From contig JBELIG010000046.1 of NCBI GenBank assembly GCA_042091035.1, positions 1 through 18,811 of the forward strand: a stretch of DNA of 18,811 nt, written 5' to 3'. Below, piece by piece: positions 17,266-18,811 of this stretch. Numbering within the stretch: the first letter of the stretch is position 1; every line of letters starts with the position of its first letter. The notes below the pieces were generated by a model that made no database searches, was not told the origin of the DNA, and was given only the letters and a program-made list of their open reading frames with translations. The DNA comes from AM-2324 sp042091035. GTDB lineage: Bacteria > Bacteroidota > Bacteroidia > Chitinophagales > Saprospiraceae. Position numbers and translations under genes: made by a program.

Positions 17266-18453
17266 ATGAAACACAGAAAGATAAGCGCTGAAAAGATACA
17301 TACAGTCTCTGGTGAAATCCTGGAAGACACAGTTATAGTACTTGACCAAAAGAATAGAATCATAGCCCTTGATAAGTATGAGGAGCATGATCTTTCTTCC
17401 GTAGAACGCTATGACGGTGAAATCATCCCCGGGCTTATTAACGCACATTGCCACCTGGAACTGTCGCACTTAAAAGGAGCTGCAAATACAGGAACAGGAC
17501 TCCTACCTTTTTTGAATGCAGTTGTGTCGCTTAGAGACTATCCAGAAGAAGAAATCCTTCAAGCTATTGTAGATGGAGATCGTGAAATGCAAAATGATGG
17601 CATAGTGGCAGTTGGCGATATTTGTAACAAACTTGATACCGCTGCTACTAAAGAAAATAGTCCAATAAAATACTACAGCTTTGTTGAAATGTTCGATTTC
17701 ATGCAAGATGCCTTGACCGACAAAACCTATGAGGATTACATGAAAGTCTATCAAGGTCAATCGGATAAAAATGGGAATAAGAAAAGTTGTGTCCCACACG
17801 CACCCTATACCGTCTCAGAAAAGCTTTTTGCCCAACTAAAAACACAAAGCAAACCCGAACAGACAATATCCATACACAATCAGGAAACACCGCACGAAGA
17901 CGCTTTATTTAACTCAAAAACAGGTGGTTTCCTTGACTTCTACAAAGGTTTCAACTTTTCGCTAGATCATTTTAATGCGACGAAAAAGAACTCCATTTTT
18001 TACGCAATGGAAAACATGAACCCAGAGGCTAAAACACTTTTTGTCCACAATACACTAACAAGCAAAGCAGACATAGAAGCCGCACACAAATGGAGCAATA
18101 AAGTCTATTGGGCAACCTGCGCCAATGCAAACCTGTATATAGAAAACAGGCTTCCTGATTACCAAGTTTTTCTGGATACAAATGCAAAAATGACTATCGG
18201 AACAGACAGCCTTACCTCCAATTGGAAACTATCCGTTTTAGATGAAATGAAAACCATCCTTAAGTATAAATCGTATCTAAATTTTGAAACCGTACTTAAA
18301 TGGGCCACACTTAATGGAGCAGATGCACTTGGCTATGAAGATCAACTCGGAAGTATTGAAATCGGAAAAGCACCCGGAATCAATTTAATAAAAAACAAAC
18401 ATGGAGTATTCGGAGCTGAAACAGAAATAGAAGTACTTGCTAATACTTACTAA
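17266..18453 (+). CDS. Amidohydrolase superfamily deaminase (SAH/MTA or aminodeoxyfutalosine deaminase-like)
   Basis: A 395-residue cytoplasmic metal-dependent amidohydrolase with a complete set of expected residues: His61 and His63 in the HxH motif (PGLINAHCHLELSHL), His178 in VPHAPYTVS, His204 and Glu207 in the HxxE motif (IHNQE), His261 (VHNTLT) and Asp314 (GTDSLTSN). The HAPYT, HxxE and GTDS combination is that of the ATZ/TRZ and MTA/SAH deaminase branch, whose members remove an amino group from purine-like rings. In bacteria that make menaquinone by the futalosine route, one branch acts as aminodeoxyfutalosine deaminase (MqnX). That is a plausible role here but is not proven, since no other mqn gene is in view. 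It starts 17 bases after the DUF1015 stop and ends in a 14-base tail-to-tail overlap with the GSCFA gene. Confidence 0.85.
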   Translation: MKHRKISAEKIHTVSGEILEDTVIVLDQKNRIIALDKYEEHDLSSVERYDGEIIPGLINAHCHLELSHLKGAANTGTGLLPFLNAVVSLRDYPEEEILQAIVDGDREMQNDGIVAVGDICNKLDTAATKENSPIKYYSFVEMFDFMQDALTDKTYEDYMKVYQGQSDKNGNKKSCVPHAPYTVSEKLFAQLKTQSKPEQTISIHNQETPHEDALFNSKTGGFLDFYKGFNFSLDHFNATKKNSIFYAMENMNPEAKTLFVHNTLTSKADIEAAHKWSNKVYWATCANANLYIENRLPDYQVFLDTNAKMTIGTDSLTSNWKLSVLDEMKTILKYKSYLNFETVLKWATLNGADALGYEDQLGSIEIGKAPGINLIKNKHGVFGAETEIEVLANTY

Positions 18454-18811
18454 GTAGTTGATCCAAATCCCTTTTCTGATCAGCCAATGAAGCAGCAAAT
18501 TTCATGGATGAACTAGATTCAGGATATAGGGGGCGGTGCGCAGCTGATTTGTTGAAAGCCGCTATCCGCTTACTTAGACTCCTAGACTCTGGCGTAAAAC
18601 AAACCTTTGAGAATTGCTGCCAAATATAATCAACTGCCGCTTCAGAAGGATGCACAAGATCACGACCATAAAAACGATAATCTCGTAAGGAATCAATCAA
18701 CAACTCATAAGCAGGAAAATAGCTTACAGATTCAAATTGCTCTTCCAAATGTTCGCAAAGCAACAATAATCTCGCCTTAGATCGATTGTTTTCAATAATA
18801 CCATCTCGCTT
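18440..18811 (-). CDS. GSCFA family protein (partial, N-terminus beyond right edge)
   Basis: The last 123 residues of a gene entering from the right; the frame stays open to the final base. The segments DGIIENNRSKARL, VSYFPAYELLIDSLRDYRFYG and DLVHPSEAAVDYIWQQF are typical of the C-terminal part of GSCFA-domain proteins, common in Bacteroidota and resembling SGNH/GDSL-type hydrolases; the HPS segment would supply the catalytic His in that reading. The defining GSCFA motif lies outside the window. No in-window start should be taken as real, because the family match continues upstream of the only internal candidate (TTG at 18766). The last 14 bases overlap the amidohydrolase gene on the opposite strand. 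Confidence 0.88.
   Translation of the reverse strand, partial: KRDGIIENNRSKARLLLLCEHLEEQFESVSYFPAYELLIDSLRDYRFYGRDLVHPSEAAVDYIWQQFSKVCFTPESRSLSKRIAAFNKSAAHRPLYPESSSSMKFAASLADQKRDLDQLLSKY

Overview
The window looks like a fragment of a Bacteroidota chromosome, probably Saprospiria, Cytophagia or a related marine lineage, from a draft or metagenome assembly (two runs of exactly 100 N). The evidence: three giant exported proteins end in type IX secretion (T9SS) type A sorting domains; all four signal peptides are followed by Gln at the predicted +1 position; TAnnTTTG promoter -7 elements are present; ribosome binding sites are weak; the DNA is AT-rich; and GSCFA and DUF1015 genes occur.

Layout. 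1-1104 (minus) is a tyrosine recombinase cut by the left edge just before its catalytic Tyr. 1360-5567 (plus) is a secreted S8 subtilase with a multi-domain tail. An assembly gap makes it look like two frames, but it reads as one gene of 1350 residues once a 55-bp duplication around the gap is collapsed. 5744-6097 (plus) is a short single-stranded DNA-binding protein with a clear intrinsic terminator. 6366-7411 (minus) is a two-gene unit: a 66-residue membrane protein and an exported alpha/beta-hydrolase. 7693-9069 (plus) is a MATE transporter. 9143-12601 (plus) is a PNGase F-related T9SS protein whose catalytic N-domain is split by about 500 residues. It converges on 12638-15997 (minus), a T9SS surface protein of unknown function, across a shared bidirectional terminator. 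16212-17248 (plus) is a DUF1015 protein interrupted by the second gap, followed 17 bases later by an amidohydrolase (17266-18453) of the SAH/MTA or aminodeoxyfutalosine deaminase type. A GSCFA-family gene (minus) enters from the right edge and overlaps the amidohydrolase tail to tail by 14 bases.

How the genes fit together. The subtilase, the PNGase F-like protein and the exported esterase would together give extracellular processing of proteins, N-glycans and esters, as expected of a heterotroph degrading particulate or glycoprotein-rich matter. The T9SS machinery itself is not in the window. DUF1015 and the amidohydrolase probably form one cytoplasmic operon. I see no tRNA, rRNA, CRISPR array, insertion sequence or defence island, and no gene-free stretch longer than 300 bases. 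I found no convincing new multi-gene system; the most unusual items are the split PNGase F-like protein and the assembly artefact that breaks the subtilase.
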